Shown here one piece after another: positions 32,137-40,115 of a stretch of DNA of 64,000 bases. Origin of the DNA: Acidimicrobiaceae bacterium (GTDB lineage: Bacteria; Actinomycetota; Acidimicrobiia; Acidimicrobiales; Ilumatobacteraceae); assembly GCA_016722025.1 (NCBI GenBank), contig JADKGZ010000012.1, positions 62,001-126,000 of the forward strand, in the 5' to 3' direction. Positions within the stretch are counted from its first letter, which is position 1; every line of letters begins with the position of its first letter. The notes under the pieces are model-generated. The model was given only the letters and a program-made list of their open reading frames with translations, was not told the DNA's origin and did not search any database. A program made the position numbers and the translations under genes.

Positions 32137-32988
32137 ATGACGTTGTCGGAGGACGGGTGGAGCGACTGGGCTGGTGTCGACGGGTATTCGGGTTTCCGGG
32201 TCGCAGCACCCGACGGGCAGGTGGAGATGGCGCAGGTCGGGCGCAAGGACTTCTGCGTCGGCACCAGGTTCGTGTTCGCGCACCGAGGCACCCTCGACAA
32301 GCTGCAGCGGTCGCTGGAGGCCAGGCATCACCCGCCCGACGCGGCGGCCGAGATGGTGAACAGAGCCCGCACGTTCGAGGTCGATCGCTCGCTGACCGAT
32401 CTCGCCTCTGTCCCCAAGTTCATGTCCTGGTTCGAGATGCCGTACGGGCGGCACACCCTGGCGGCGATGATCCACGACCGGTTGATCACCGACGGTGACC
32501 CGAACACCGGAGCGCTCGGGAGCGACACCCTCTCCGACACGTTCTTTCGTGAGATGCTGGCCGTTGCCGGCGTGCCGGTGTTCAAGCGCTGGCTGATGTG
32601 GGCCGCCGTGGCAATGCGTACTCGGTGGGCGGCCGGTGGTTGGCGACGGACGAAGATGGTCGTCTGGGCGGTGCTCGCGGTGTTGGGCAACGTGTTCGTC
32701 ATCGCGGCCGCCGGCCAGGGACTGTTCGGGTGGGGCAACCTGCTCGGCTTCTCGCCGCTCGGGTTGCTGGCGATCGTGGCCGTTCTGCCGTTCGCTGCAG
32801 GCTGGCTGTGGGGCAAGCAGTTCGGCGCCAGCGTGGTCACCGCGGCAGGGGGTGCCTGGCTCATCCCGGCGGCGGCCATCGTGCTCGTCGGCCTGCTGTG
32901 CTACATCGTCCTGGAGGGCCTCATCACACTGTGCTGCGCTCGCCGGGCAGATCGAGGTGAAGAGTCCTGGGATCCTCCGCCGCCGTGA
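32137..32988 (+). CDS. DUF1353 protein with C-terminal membrane segments
   Basis: From ATG 32137 the protein has 283 residues. FEVDRSLTDLASVPKFMSWFEMPYGRHTLAAMIHDRLI, then FFREMLAVAGVPVFKRWLMWAAVAM, is the DUF1353 pattern ('...TDlaSvPr........g.y..aavlHDyl...f...l...g.......m..av'). DUF1353 is mostly found in phage and prophage proteins of about 120 residues. Here it is followed by about 100 residues with two or three hydrophobic helices (MVVWAVLAVLGNVFVIAAAG and LLAIVAVLPFAAGWLWG). The function is unknown. It diverges from the helicase and its end is close to the zur gene on the other strand. No other phage genes are nearby. Confidence 0.75.
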   Translation: MTLSEDGWSDWAGVDGYSGFRVAAPDGQVEMAQVGRKDFCVGTRFVFAHRGTLDKLQRSLEARHHPPDAAAEMVNRARTFEVDRSLTDLASVPKFMSWFEMPYGRHTLAAMIHDRLITDGDPNTGALGSDTLSDTFFREMLAVAGVPVFKRWLMWAAVAMRTRWAAGGWRRTKMVVWAVLAVLGNVFVIAAAGQGLFGWGNLLGFSPLGLLAIVAVLPFAAGWLWGKQFGASVVTAAGGAWLIPAAAIVLVGLLCYIVLEGLITLCCARRADRGEESWDPPPP

Positions 32989-33018
32989 CGTCGCCCAACG
33001 TCCGGCTCGGGCCGGCGG

Positions 33019-33471
33019 TCAGTTGCAGTCGGCGCAGGTTCCCACCACGTCGAGCCGGTGCCCGGAAGCGCGAAAGCCGGTATCGCTGATGGCGTTCCCC
33101 AGCACGGTCTCGATGCTGCGCTCGGCGCGCGACGAGACGACGAAGTCGTCGACGCGGCCGCAACTGACGCAGATGAGGTGGTGGTGGTGGCCCATCAGGT
33201 CTTCCGCCAGCTCGAAGCGCGCCCGATCGTCGCTGCTCACCACCTTCTGCACCACGCCGACTTCCTCCAGCATGGCGAGGTTTCGATACACAGAGCTCTG
33301 CGTGAGCTTGGGTCGCGCTTCCAGCAGGTCGGGGATGGTGGCGGGGCGACCGGTTGACGCGAGCAGCTCGACGAGCTCGCGCCGCCCGGAGGTGTACCGC
33401 TGGTCGGCGACGCGGAGCCGCGCTGCCGCCGCGTCGTGCACCTGTCCGAGGTCGATGGAGGCTCCAGTCAC
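33019..33471 (-). CDS. zur: Fur-family metal regulator, probable Zur
   Basis: This 150-residue protein has the Fur winged helix (RRELVELLASTGRPATIPDLLEARPKLTQSSVYRNLAMLEEVGVVQKV) and the metal-binding domain HHHHLICVSCGRVDDF. A C-terminal CADC pairs with the CVSC to hold the structural zinc. Fur subtypes are hard to separate by sequence. The divergent neighbour is a complete znuABC zinc importer, which makes Zur by far the best reading. It should repress the importer when zinc is plentiful. GTG 33471 is preceded by TACGCT at 7 bases, so the gene is probably leaderless. Tail to tail, it ends 30 bases from the DUF1353 gene. Confidence 0.88.
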   Translation of the reverse strand: MTGASIDLGQVHDAAAARLRVADQRYTSGRRELVELLASTGRPATIPDLLEARPKLTQSSVYRNLAMLEEVGVVQKVVSSDDRARFELAEDLMGHHHHLICVSCGRVDDFVVSSRAERSIETVLGNAISDTGFRASGHRLDVVGTCADCN

Positions 33472-33478
33472 GCGCGGC

Positions 33479-33484
33479 AGCGTA
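33479..33484 (-). promoter_or_regulatory. Putative -10 (TACGCT) of zur
   Basis: TACGCT on the minus strand, 7 bases, then GTG 33471. Confidence 0.45.
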
Positions 33485-33522
33485 ACGCGGAACAGGAACT
33501 GATAGGAATGGGTGCTCGGAAT

Positions 33523-33535
33523 GGGAACAGTTCTC
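33523..33535. promoter_or_regulatory. Candidate Zur operator (GGGAAC-A-GTTCTC)
   Basis: An imperfect 13-base palindrome covers the expected -35 position of znuA. GGAATGGG occurs twice just upstream (33505-33512 and 33518-33525). The site is plausible by position but does not match a Zur consensus that I can name with confidence. Confidence 0.35.
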
Positions 33536-33546
33536 GTTGGGCGTGG

Positions 33547-33552
33547 TAGTAT
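33547..33552 (+). promoter_or_regulatory. Putative -10 (TAGTAT) of leaderless znuA
   Basis: TAGTAT, 6 bases, then ATG 33559. Confidence 0.55.
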
Positions 33553-33558
33553 TCAAGA

Positions 33559-34515
33559 ATGTTTCCTATTCAACTGAAGTGCGAGTCAGCTCGCCGAGCG
33601 ACTGTGGGTCTCGCGGCCTTGGTCGCCGTGGCGTCCGTCATCGCCGGTTGCGGCACCGATTCGTCGGGCGACAGTGCCAACGGCGGTGATCGCACGACCA
33701 TCGTCGTCACCTACTCGGTGCTCGGGTCGTTGGTCAGCGACGCCGTGGGCGACAACGCCGACGTGGTCGTGCTGATCCCCAACGGCTCCGATCCTCATGA
33801 GTGGGAGCCGTCGGCCAAGGACATCGAACGGCTGAACAACGCCGACCTCATCGTGCGCAACGGCCTCGACCTCGAAGGTGGGGTGCTCGACGTGCTGAAC
33901 CTGGCGCAGGAGGATGGCGTGCCGACGTTCGTGGCGTCGGACCACATCACCGTGCGCCTGGTCGGGGAAGGGGAGGGCCTGCCCACGGGCGACCCGGATC
34001 AGGAGGTGGGAGCACAGGACCCGCACCTGTGGATGGACCCGCTGACGTTGAAGGATGCGATGGTTGCGCTCGGCCCGGTGCTGGTCGCGCAGGGCATCGA
34101 CGCCACGGAAGGCATCGCCGCGGTGGTGGCCGGGCTCGAGGAACTGGACGGCGAGGTGACCGACATCCTCGCGGCCGTGCCGGTGGCGAACCGCAAGCTG
34201 GTCACCGGCCACGAGTCGCTGGGCTACTTCGCCGCCCGCTACGGGTTCCAGTTGGTGGGCGCGATCATCCCCGGTCTCACCACGCAGGCCGGGGTGTCGG
34301 CGGAGGCGCTCGCGCGGCTCACCGAGGCAATCGACGCGCAACAAGTGAAGGCCGTCTTCACCGAGATCGGCACCCCCACGCAGGTTGCGGAGGCGATCGC
34401 CGAGGAGACCGGCGTGAAGGTGGTCGACCTGGCGTCGCACAACCTGCCCGACGACGGCACGTACTCGTCGTTCCTGCTCGGCAACGCGAGGAAGGTTGCA
34501 GCCGCACTTGCCTAG
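33559..34515 (+). CDS. znuA: Zinc ABC transporter substrate-binding lipoprotein
   Basis: This 318-residue protein has a lipoprotein signal: a basic start, a hydrophobic stretch and the lipobox VIAGC with Cys31. It belongs to the cluster A-I metal-binding proteins. Metal-ligand regions are IPNGSDPHEWEPS, AQDPHLWMDP (His), KLVTGHESLGYFAARYGF (His) and VFTEIGTPTQVAEAIAEETG, where the last ligand would be Glu. Many ZnuA proteins have a long His-rich loop before 'DPHlWmdP'. Here that loop is VGEGEGLPTGDPDQEVGAQ, acidic and with no His. This is closer to Mn/Zn receptors with low-affinity loops. The znuBC genes follow directly. Confidence 0.9.
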   Translation: MFPIQLKCESARRATVGLAALVAVASVIAGCGTDSSGDSANGGDRTTIVVTYSVLGSLVSDAVGDNADVVVLIPNGSDPHEWEPSAKDIERLNNADLIVRNGLDLEGGVLDVLNLAQEDGVPTFVASDHITVRLVGEGEGLPTGDPDQEVGAQDPHLWMDPLTLKDAMVALGPVLVAQGIDATEGIAAVVAGLEELDGEVTDILAAVPVANRKLVTGHESLGYFAARYGFQLVGAIIPGLTTQAGVSAEALARLTEAIDAQQVKAVFTEIGTPTQVAEAIAEETGVKVVDLASHNLPDDGTYSSFLLGNARKVAAALA

Positions 34516-34530
34516 GCTGAGCGCTCCCGT

Positions 34531-35397
34531 ATGTCCACCTGGTTGATCGCACCCTTCTCCAACAACGAGTTCATGCGCAACGCGCTGGTGGCCGGCATCC
34601 TCGTGTCGGTGCTGTGCGCAGTTGCCGGCACGTTCGTGGTGCTCCGCGGCCTCGCCTTCATCGGCGATGCGTTGGCGCACGGCGTGCTGCCGGGCGTGGC
34701 GGGTGCGCTGTTGCTGGGCGTACCAGGCATGCTGGGCGCCGCAGTGGGCTCGGCGGTGATGATCGTCGGGGTCAGCTTCGTCACCAACCGCTCTGGGCTC
34801 TCATCCGATACGGCCATCGGCCTGCTGTTCGTGGGCATGTTGGCGCTGGGCGTCATCATGGTCTCGCGCACCGACTCGTTCAACGGCGACATCGTGCGCA
34901 TCCTGTTCGGTGAGATCCTGGGCATCCGTCCTCGCAACATCGCGGTGCTGGCAGTGGCCGCAGTCGTCGTCGCGGCCGGCGTGGCGATGCTGTACCGCCC
35001 GTTCCTGCTGCTGTGCTTCGACCCCGAGCAGGCCGACGTCTCGGGCTTCCCCGCCCGTCGCTACCACGCGATCATGCTGGTGATGGTGGCCACCACGGTG
35101 GTCGTCAGCTTCCAGGCGGTCGGCACGCTGCTGGTGTTCGGCATGCTCATCGCCCCGGCCAGTGCCGGCGCACTGCTGGCGCGGCGGATCTGGGCGATGA
35201 TCGCATGGGCGGCCGGTATCGGGGCCTCGTCGGTGTACGCCGGCCTCCTGCTCAGCTACCACTACGACCTGTCGGCCGGCGCCACCGTCGTCTTCGTCAC
35301 CGTGTGTGCGTTCTTCGTCGTGCTCGTCGTGCAACTCACCCGGCAGTCCGTGAGCAGGCAGCGACTCAGCCGCGCGCGTGGGATCGGCGTCTCGTGA
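34531..35397 (+). CDS. znuB: Zinc ABC transporter permease
   Basis: This 288-residue integral membrane protein has about eight or nine hydrophobic helices. Family segments are FVVLRGLAFIGDALAHGVLPGVAGALLLG ('v.RglaFigdalaHa.lpG.a'), SDTAIGLLFVGMLALGV and VSFQAVGTLLVFGMLIAPASAGALL, where 'vGtLLv.allv.PaatA' is the ABC-3 coupling region. It forms the membrane channel of the ZnuABC importer. The gene begins 15 bases after znuA and overlaps znuC by four bases (GTGA). No truncation is seen. Confidence 0.93.
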   Translation: MSTWLIAPFSNNEFMRNALVAGILVSVLCAVAGTFVVLRGLAFIGDALAHGVLPGVAGALLLGVPGMLGAAVGSAVMIVGVSFVTNRSGLSSDTAIGLLFVGMLALGVIMVSRTDSFNGDIVRILFGEILGIRPRNIAVLAVAAVVVAAGVAMLYRPFLLLCFDPEQADVSGFPARRYHAIMLVMVATTVVVSFQAVGTLLVFGMLIAPASAGALLARRIWAMIAWAAGIGASSVYAGLLLSYHYDLSAGATVVFVTVCAFFVVLVVQLTRQSVSRQRLSRARGIGVS

Positions 35398-36206
35398 GCA
35401 CGGTGCCCGCACTCGATGCCGTCGAGCTCACCGTCGGCTACGGCAGCGACCCTGTCGTGGAAGGCATTACGCTCTCGTTGCGGCCCGGCGAGTCGTTGGC
35501 GCTCGTGGGCACCAACGGCTCCGGCAAGTCCACCTTGCTGAAGACGATGCTGGGCCTCATCCCGTCGCTCGCCGGCTCGCTGCAGGTGCTCGGCGGCACC
35601 CCCGGCTCGCGGCCCAAGCGCATCGCGTATCTCGGGCAGGCGCACACGGCACGGTTCGTGGTGCCCATCCGCTCGGTCGAAGTGGTGCGCATGGGTCGCT
35701 TCGCAGCACTCGGTTTGTTCGGGCGCACGTCGGCGAGAGACCGCCAGTTGGTCGCCGAGGCGATGACGCACATGGAGGTGACGCACCTCGCCGACCAGCC
35801 CTTGCGCTCGCTCTCGGGCGGGCAGCAGCAGCGCATCTACCTCGCCCAGGTCATCGCTCACGATGCCGACCTGTTGGTGCTCGACGAGCCGACCGGGGGC
35901 CTCGACATCTCCGGCCGCGAGCGGTATCGCGAAATGGTCGAGGCAGCCCTCGCGCGCGGCGCCGCCGTGGTCACCGCCACGCACGACATCGGCGAGGCCG
36001 CCACCTGCGACCAGGTGCTGTTGCTCAACCGGCGCATCGTGGCGCAGGGGCCACCGCAGCAGGTGTTGAACACGGCCCGCCTGCTCGAGACGTTCGGCAT
36101 CACGTTGCAGGGCATCCAACACGACGACCACCACGACTTCGTGATCGGTGAGATGCCACACGGCCACGAGCACGGGCACGAACACGACCACGACCACCGG
36201 CACTGA
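35394..36206 (+). CDS. znuC: Zinc ABC transporter ATPase with a His-rich tail
   Basis: From GTG 35394 the protein has 270 residues. Walker A is GTNGSGKST (39-47), the Q-loop is YLGQAH, the signature is LSGGQQQR, Walker B is LLVLDEPTGGLD and the switch is ATHDI. The last 17 residues contain eight His alternating with Glu/Asp and Gly (MPHGHEHGHEHDHDHRH). This is a likely zinc-binding tail that could buffer incoming metal or tune the ATPase. Such tails are known on some ZnuC-type and accessory zinc proteins. The GTG start overlaps the znuB stop, so the three subunits are made in step. Confidence 0.93.
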   Translation: MSTVPALDAVELTVGYGSDPVVEGITLSLRPGESLALVGTNGSGKSTLLKTMLGLIPSLAGSLQVLGGTPGSRPKRIAYLGQAHTARFVVPIRSVEVVRMGRFAALGLFGRTSARDRQLVAEAMTHMEVTHLADQPLRSLSGGQQQRIYLAQVIAHDADLLVLDEPTGGLDISGRERYREMVEAALARGAAVVTATHDIGEAATCDQVLLLNRRIVAQGPPQQVLNTARLLETFGITLQGIQHDDHHDFVIGEMPHGHEHGHEHDHDHRH

Positions 36207-36245
36207 TGCACCGCATCGGCGCTTGCGTCGGTGCCGCAGCACTCG

Positions 36246-36251
36246 TACGGT
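36246..36251 (+). promoter_or_regulatory. Putative -10 (TACGGT) of leaderless GT4 gene
   Basis: TACGGT, 6 bases, then ATG 36258. It decides this start over a GTG at 36231. Confidence 0.5.
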
Positions 36252-36257
36252 GATCGG

Positions 36258-37727
36258 ATGCCACTTCCGGCCGGTCAGCTCGCTGCCATGGGGTTCTACT
36301 TCTACCCGCGTGGTGGCAGCGCGCAGGTCGCTCGCTACCTGTCGCGGTCGCTGGCGGGCGGTCGCTGGGCACCGACGCTGTTCGCGGGTTCGCTCGGTGG
36401 GGCGGCGCAGGCGTGCAACGCCCGGCACTTCTTCGGTGGTGTGCGCTGCGAACCGTTGGACTACACCCCGGCGGCCGATGCGTGGTCGGCCGGCTGCGAC
36501 CCGATGGCGATGGCGGTGCCGATGCACGCGTCGTACGAGAGCAAGGCCGGCGTGCCGGATCGCGTCTTCGGAGACCTCGACGATCGGGCGTACGGCCTGC
36601 AGGTGGCCAGCTGGGTCGGGTTCCTCTCCGAGCGGGCCGTCGGCGTTCCGAGTGTGGTGCACCTGCACCACCTCACCCCGATGCACGCGGCGGTTCGCAG
36701 GGTGTGGCCGCGTGTGCCCCTCATCACCCATCTGCACGGCACCGAACTGAAGATGCTGGCGGCGATTCGCGATGACCCGCTCGACCTTGGGTGCGAGCGA
36801 TACGGGGTCGCGTGGGCCACCCGCATGCAGAGCTGGGCCGGTCGTTCGAATCGAGTGGTCGTGGTGTCGGCCACGGATCATGCGCTGGCGCTCGATCTTC
36901 TGCCGCTCGACCCGGGGCGCGTCGTCACCATCGCCAGCGGCGTCGACACCGACGTCTTCGAGCCCAAGGTGCGTGCTTGGTCCGAGCGGCTCGCGCTGTG
37001 GCGGCGATGGCTGGTCGACGACCCCCGCGGATGGCGACCGGGTGGCGCGGAGGGCTCCATCCGGTACACCGCACACGACCTGTCGGCGTTCACCGACGAC
37101 GCCGGGCGACCGGTGCCCGTGGTGCTGTTCGCCGGTCGCTTCCTGCGCTTCAAGCGACTTCAGTTGCTCATCGAGGCGCACCACACGATGCGGTCGCTCG
37201 CGGGCAACAGATCCGTGCTCGTGATCGTCGGCGGCTTCCCCGGCGAGTGGGAGGGTGAGCACCCCTACGACACCGTCCACCGCCTGGGCGCGCAGGGCGT
37301 GTTCTTCGTCGGCTGGCGCGACCACGTCGATCTCGCCGAGATCCTCGGTTGCAGTGACGTGTTCGCCGCACCCTCTGTCGACGAACCGTTCGGTCTGGTC
37401 TACCTGGAGGCGATGTCGGCCGGCCTGCCACCGATCGCCACCAACACCGGGGGTCCGCAGTCGTTCATCAACGTCGACCCTCTACGCCCTACAGGCTGGC
37501 TGGTGCCGCCCGACGACGTGGCGGCGACGGCGCGGGCGCTCGCCGAGGCGGTGTCGGATCCGCTGGCGCGAGCAGCGCGAGGGCGTCGTGCTGCTCGTTT
37601 CGTGCGCCGGCGGTACTCGTGGGCATCGTCGGCAACGGCGTTCGAGGAGCTGTACCGAGAGGTGGTCGACGAACCCGAGCGCGGGTGGCGCTCTCAGCGT
37701 GCGCGGCCCTCCAGCGGCGTCGCATAG
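36258..37727 (+). CDS. GT4-family glycosyltransferase
   Basis: This 489-residue protein has a GT-B fold. The N-terminal acceptor domain reads YFYPRGGSAQVARYLSRSLA ('..p.GGa...v..La..L'), VPSVVHLHHLTPMH and LITHLHGTELKM. The C-terminal donor domain reads VVLFAGRFLRFKRLQLLIEA, VVSATDHALALDLL, VFFVGWRD, CSDVFAAPSVDEPFGLVYLEAMSAGLPPIATNTGG and GWLVPPDD. The 'ps..EpfGlv.lEAmaaGlPvva' motif holds the EX7E pair of retaining GT4 enzymes. The product and acceptor are unknown. No other glycan genes adjoin it. Its end overlaps the convergent next gene by 34 bases. Confidence 0.9.
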   Translation: MPLPAGQLAAMGFYFYPRGGSAQVARYLSRSLAGGRWAPTLFAGSLGGAAQACNARHFFGGVRCEPLDYTPAADAWSAGCDPMAMAVPMHASYESKAGVPDRVFGDLDDRAYGLQVASWVGFLSERAVGVPSVVHLHHLTPMHAAVRRVWPRVPLITHLHGTELKMLAAIRDDPLDLGCERYGVAWATRMQSWAGRSNRVVVVSATDHALALDLLPLDPGRVVTIASGVDTDVFEPKVRAWSERLALWRRWLVDDPRGWRPGGAEGSIRYTAHDLSAFTDDAGRPVPVVLFAGRFLRFKRLQLLIEAHHTMRSLAGNRSVLVIVGGFPGEWEGEHPYDTVHRLGAQGVFFVGWRDHVDLAEILGCSDVFAAPSVDEPFGLVYLEAMSAGLPPIATNTGGPQSFINVDPLRPTGWLVPPDDVAATARALAEAVSDPLARAARGRRAARFVRRRYSWASSATAFEELYREVVDEPERGWRSQRARPSSGVA

Positions 37728-38512
37728 GACACGATGGTGCCGTGCCCGTCGTCGGGCAGCAGGTGCACCACCAGCCGGCCGTCGCGGATCTCGCACCACA
37801 GCGGGTTGTGGGTGCCCACACGACCAGATGCCCCCTGGTAGTGCGGGAACGGCACCTCTCGTTCCATCACCAGGTCGGCGGCGTTGAGCAGGCCGAGGCC
37901 TCCCAACCAGCCAGGCCCCGCAGCCAGTGCAACCTCGGCGACGCCACCGCACAGCAGGTGGCCGCTGTCGAGCCACTGGCAGTCCTGGTGGTCGACGAAG
38001 AAGCCTGGGTTCACCTTGGCAGCCAGCAGCCGCCCGTCCACGGACCAGCGATAGAAGCGGCGCGAGCCCCACGACCAGCCGACGAGGTCGCCGTCGCTGC
38101 CGCAGCGGGCGATCGCCCCCACGTGATCATCCACGTCGAACGCTCGCTCGGGTTGCCCGCCGGGCTCCATGCGGTAGACGGTGGCCGAGGAGTTGGGTAC
38201 GTACTCGGCGCTCGCGATCCACAGGGCCGTACCGTCGAAGTCCATGCCGCCGGGGTGGTAGCGCGCGGCATCGCCCACCGCGACACGCTCGATCTCATCG
38301 CCCGCGGCGTCGACGGCCAGGACGAAACCGAGGCGGCGATCGACATCGACCGTCGAGATCCACCACGTCGAATCCACCCGCGCCATGCCCTGCGGGTGGT
38401 GGGCATCGAACCGCAGCGGCAGTTCGCCGATCAGCTCCCAACTCGTCGAGCGGGTGGTTGCAGCAACGGTGTTCGCAACAGCCGCCCCGGCGCGTGTGTC
38501 GTTGTACAACAT
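37694..38512 (-). CDS. Propeller-like protein of unknown function (possibly DUF6454)
   Basis: This 272-residue soluble protein has repeated beta-strand phrases: STWWISTVDVDRRLGFVLAVDAAG, YHPGGMDFDGTALWIASAEYVPNSSATVYRM and VGAIARCGSDGDLVGWSWGSRRFYRW. The pattern of 'W...GG.d.dg..lWia.aey.p.s.s.vyr.d' resembles the actinobacterial DUF6454 family and NHL/SMP-30-like beta-propellers. I cannot name a reaction. No signal peptide is evident. GATACT stands 9 bases before the ATG as a possible -10. It converges on the GT4 gene with an overlap of 34 bases. Confidence 0.6.
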   Translation of the reverse strand: MLYNDTRAGAAVANTVAATTRSTSWELIGELPLRFDAHHPQGMARVDSTWWISTVDVDRRLGFVLAVDAAGDEIERVAVGDAARYHPGGMDFDGTALWIASAEYVPNSSATVYRMEPGGQPERAFDVDDHVGAIARCGSDGDLVGWSWGSRRFYRWSVDGRLLAAKVNPGFFVDHQDCQWLDSGHLLCGGVAEVALAAGPGWLGGLGLLNAADLVMEREVPFPHYQGASGRVGTHNPLWCEIRDGRLVVHLLPDDGHGTIVSYATPLEGRAR

Positions 38513-38570
38513 GCGGCGTGAAGTATCGCGAACCGGCGCTCACTTGTGACTGATGGTCTCGTCGTCGAGC

Positions 38571-40115
38571 TCAGACCTCGAACGTGTCGGGCACCTCGGC
38601 CTCGTATGGATCATCCGTCTGCTGGTCGGCCCTGTCCGTGTAGGCGATCGTGGCCTCGTCGGCCAGGAACGCCGCGTCGGGCATCTCGATCATCGCCACG
38701 TCGTCGATCACCGAGAAGTCGTCGATCACTGCCGAGTCCTCGATCACTGCCGAGTCCTCGATCACGGCCGAGTCGTCGATCACTGCCGAGTCCTCGATCA
38801 ACGCCAGGTCCTGGGTCGTCTCCTCGGCCACGAACGTGACCTCGTCGCTCAACGCTGCAGGCACGGCATCGCTGAACTCGTCGGCGCCGAAGAAGCCACC
38901 GGGCGTGCCGGGCGCCCAACCGGGGGGCGCCAGCGTGGGCTGTGCCGGCTCCACCATCGGAGACGGCACGGAACCGATGGGGTCGATGGGGTCGACGGCG
39001 TCGAACTCCTCGGCGGTGGTGCGCAGCTCCTCCGCTCTCGCGCGGTGCGCTGCGGCAGCTTCCTTCACGCGGTCGGCATCGGCGACGCCGCGAGCCTCGA
39101 GGTCGGTGTACGCCTCGTCCAGCCGCTCGGCTTCGCGCATCTCGTCCGCGGCCTGGCGGTACACGCGTGCTTGGTCCTCCTGCTCGTCGAAGGCACGCTC
39201 CTGCCGTTCAGACCGCGCGTGCACCGTGGCGATGTCGGCGTCTCGCTGTTCGAGGCGGGCCTTGGCGTTGGCGGCTTGCACGCGGGCATCGGCCGCCGCC
39301 GACTGGGCACCGACTGCCTGCTGGTCGGCGACTCGCGCTTCGATGTTCAAGCGAGCCCAGTCCTCCGCGCGCTCCTCAGCCATTGCGGTGTCACCCGTGT
39401 TGCGAGCCACGGTCGCGTCGCGCTCTGCCTGCTGCCGCTGGTTCTTCAGTTCGCGGGCGACGCCCTGCTTCTCCGCCACCTGTCGATCAGCATCGAGTGC
39501 GCGCGCGTCGGCCGCGGCGTGTTCGCGTGCGACTGCGTCGCGTTGCATCGCGGCCATGCCCAGGTCGGTCTCGTACTCATCTCTGGCGAGGCCGCGTGCG
39601 GCGCTGGCGCCGATCTCGAGCGCGTGCGCCTCCGCAGCCAGCTGGTCGGCGGTGAGCAGCGCTTCATGGCCCCACTGCACGTCCTCCGGGAACTCGATCG
39701 GCGTCGGCGTGGGGCCGGAGGTTTCGTAGCCGATGGTGCCGTCTGGCTCCACGGAGAGCGTGTGCCCGTTGCGCATCTCCTCCTGCAGGCGACCACTGTC
39801 GATCTCCTGCTTCACCGCGACGCGCATCTGTGCGGCTTGCTCGCCGGACTGCCGGCTGTCGAGGGGGAGGAAGTACTCCAACCGCCCGTCGCTGTGAACA
39901 CGGATGAGCGCACCCTCGCCGATGCCTTGATCGATGAGCAGCATCTGCTGCTCGCTGAGCGCCGGGTCTGGGTCGATGAGCACCTTCGCGCGGTGGTCGG
40001 CCCGATCGGCCGAGATGCTGCCATCAGGGTGCACGGAGACGCCGTAGCCCATCCTCGCCATCTCCACCACCCTGCCGAGCTTCGATTCTATGAAGGTCTC
40101 GGCGTCGTCGGTCAT
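38571..40115 (-). CDS. Unrecognised coiled-coil protein with PDG hairpin motifs and acidic hexapeptide repeats
   Basis: I do not recognise this 514-residue protein. The first 135 residues contain three related motifs of the form 'G-x-x-V-x-V-x-P-D-G-x-I': ARMGYGVSVHPDGSIS (20-35), GALIRVHSDGRLEYF (68-82) and MRNGHTLSVEPDGTIG (114-129). Residues about 155-385 are a long Ala/Arg/Glu/Gln coiled coil (AERDATVARNTGDTAMAEERAEDW and similar). The last 110 are acidic with SAVI(E/D)D repeats. No signal peptide or transmembrane helix was seen. It overlaps by ATGA a 51-residue gene that carries the same PDG motif, so the two form an operon. The shape suggests a scaffold or filament-like protein; this is only inference. 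Confidence 0.75.
   Translation of the reverse strand: MTDDAETFIESKLGRVVEMARMGYGVSVHPDGSISADRADHRAKVLIDPDPALSEQQMLLIDQGIGEGALIRVHSDGRLEYFLPLDSRQSGEQAAQMRVAVKQEIDSGRLQEEMRNGHTLSVEPDGTIGYETSGPTPTPIEFPEDVQWGHEALLTADQLAAEAHALEIGASAARGLARDEYETDLGMAAMQRDAVAREHAAADARALDADRQVAEKQGVARELKNQRQQAERDATVARNTGDTAMAEERAEDWARLNIEARVADQQAVGAQSAAADARVQAANAKARLEQRDADIATVHARSERQERAFDEQEDQARVYRQAADEMREAERLDEAYTDLEARGVADADRVKEAAAAHRARAEELRTTAEEFDAVDPIDPIGSVPSPMVEPAQPTLAPPGWAPGTPGGFFGADEFSDAVPAALSDEVTFVAEETTQDLALIEDSAVIDDSAVIEDSAVIEDSAVIDDFSVIDDVAMIEMPDAAFLADEATIAYTDRADQQTDDPYEAEVPDTFEV
38718..38807 (-). repeat. Five 18-bp in-frame repeats in the coiled-coil gene
   Basis: Period-18 units of the type GTC(G/C)TCGATCACTGCCGA encode tandem SAVI(E/D)D hexapeptides. 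Degenerate copies continue on both sides (ALIED, FSVIDD, VAMIE). Near-identity at DNA level means recent expansion or active slippage. Confidence 0.9.

Noticed and set aside
27888..32498. A plus-strand open frame of over 1500 codons across the MFS and helicase genes
   Set aside because: Its composition is Arg/Gly/Ala/His-rich with no motif, and it overlaps two well-supported genes in other frames.
37694..37727. Treating the GT4/propeller-gene overlap as an annotation error
   Set aside because: Both C-termini are plausible and convergent overlaps of 12-64 bases recur in this window, so I kept both stops.
38718..38807. Regular direct repeats that could suggest a CRISPR array
   Set aside because: The units are 18 bp with no spacers and are in frame within a coding sequence. 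No cas gene is present.
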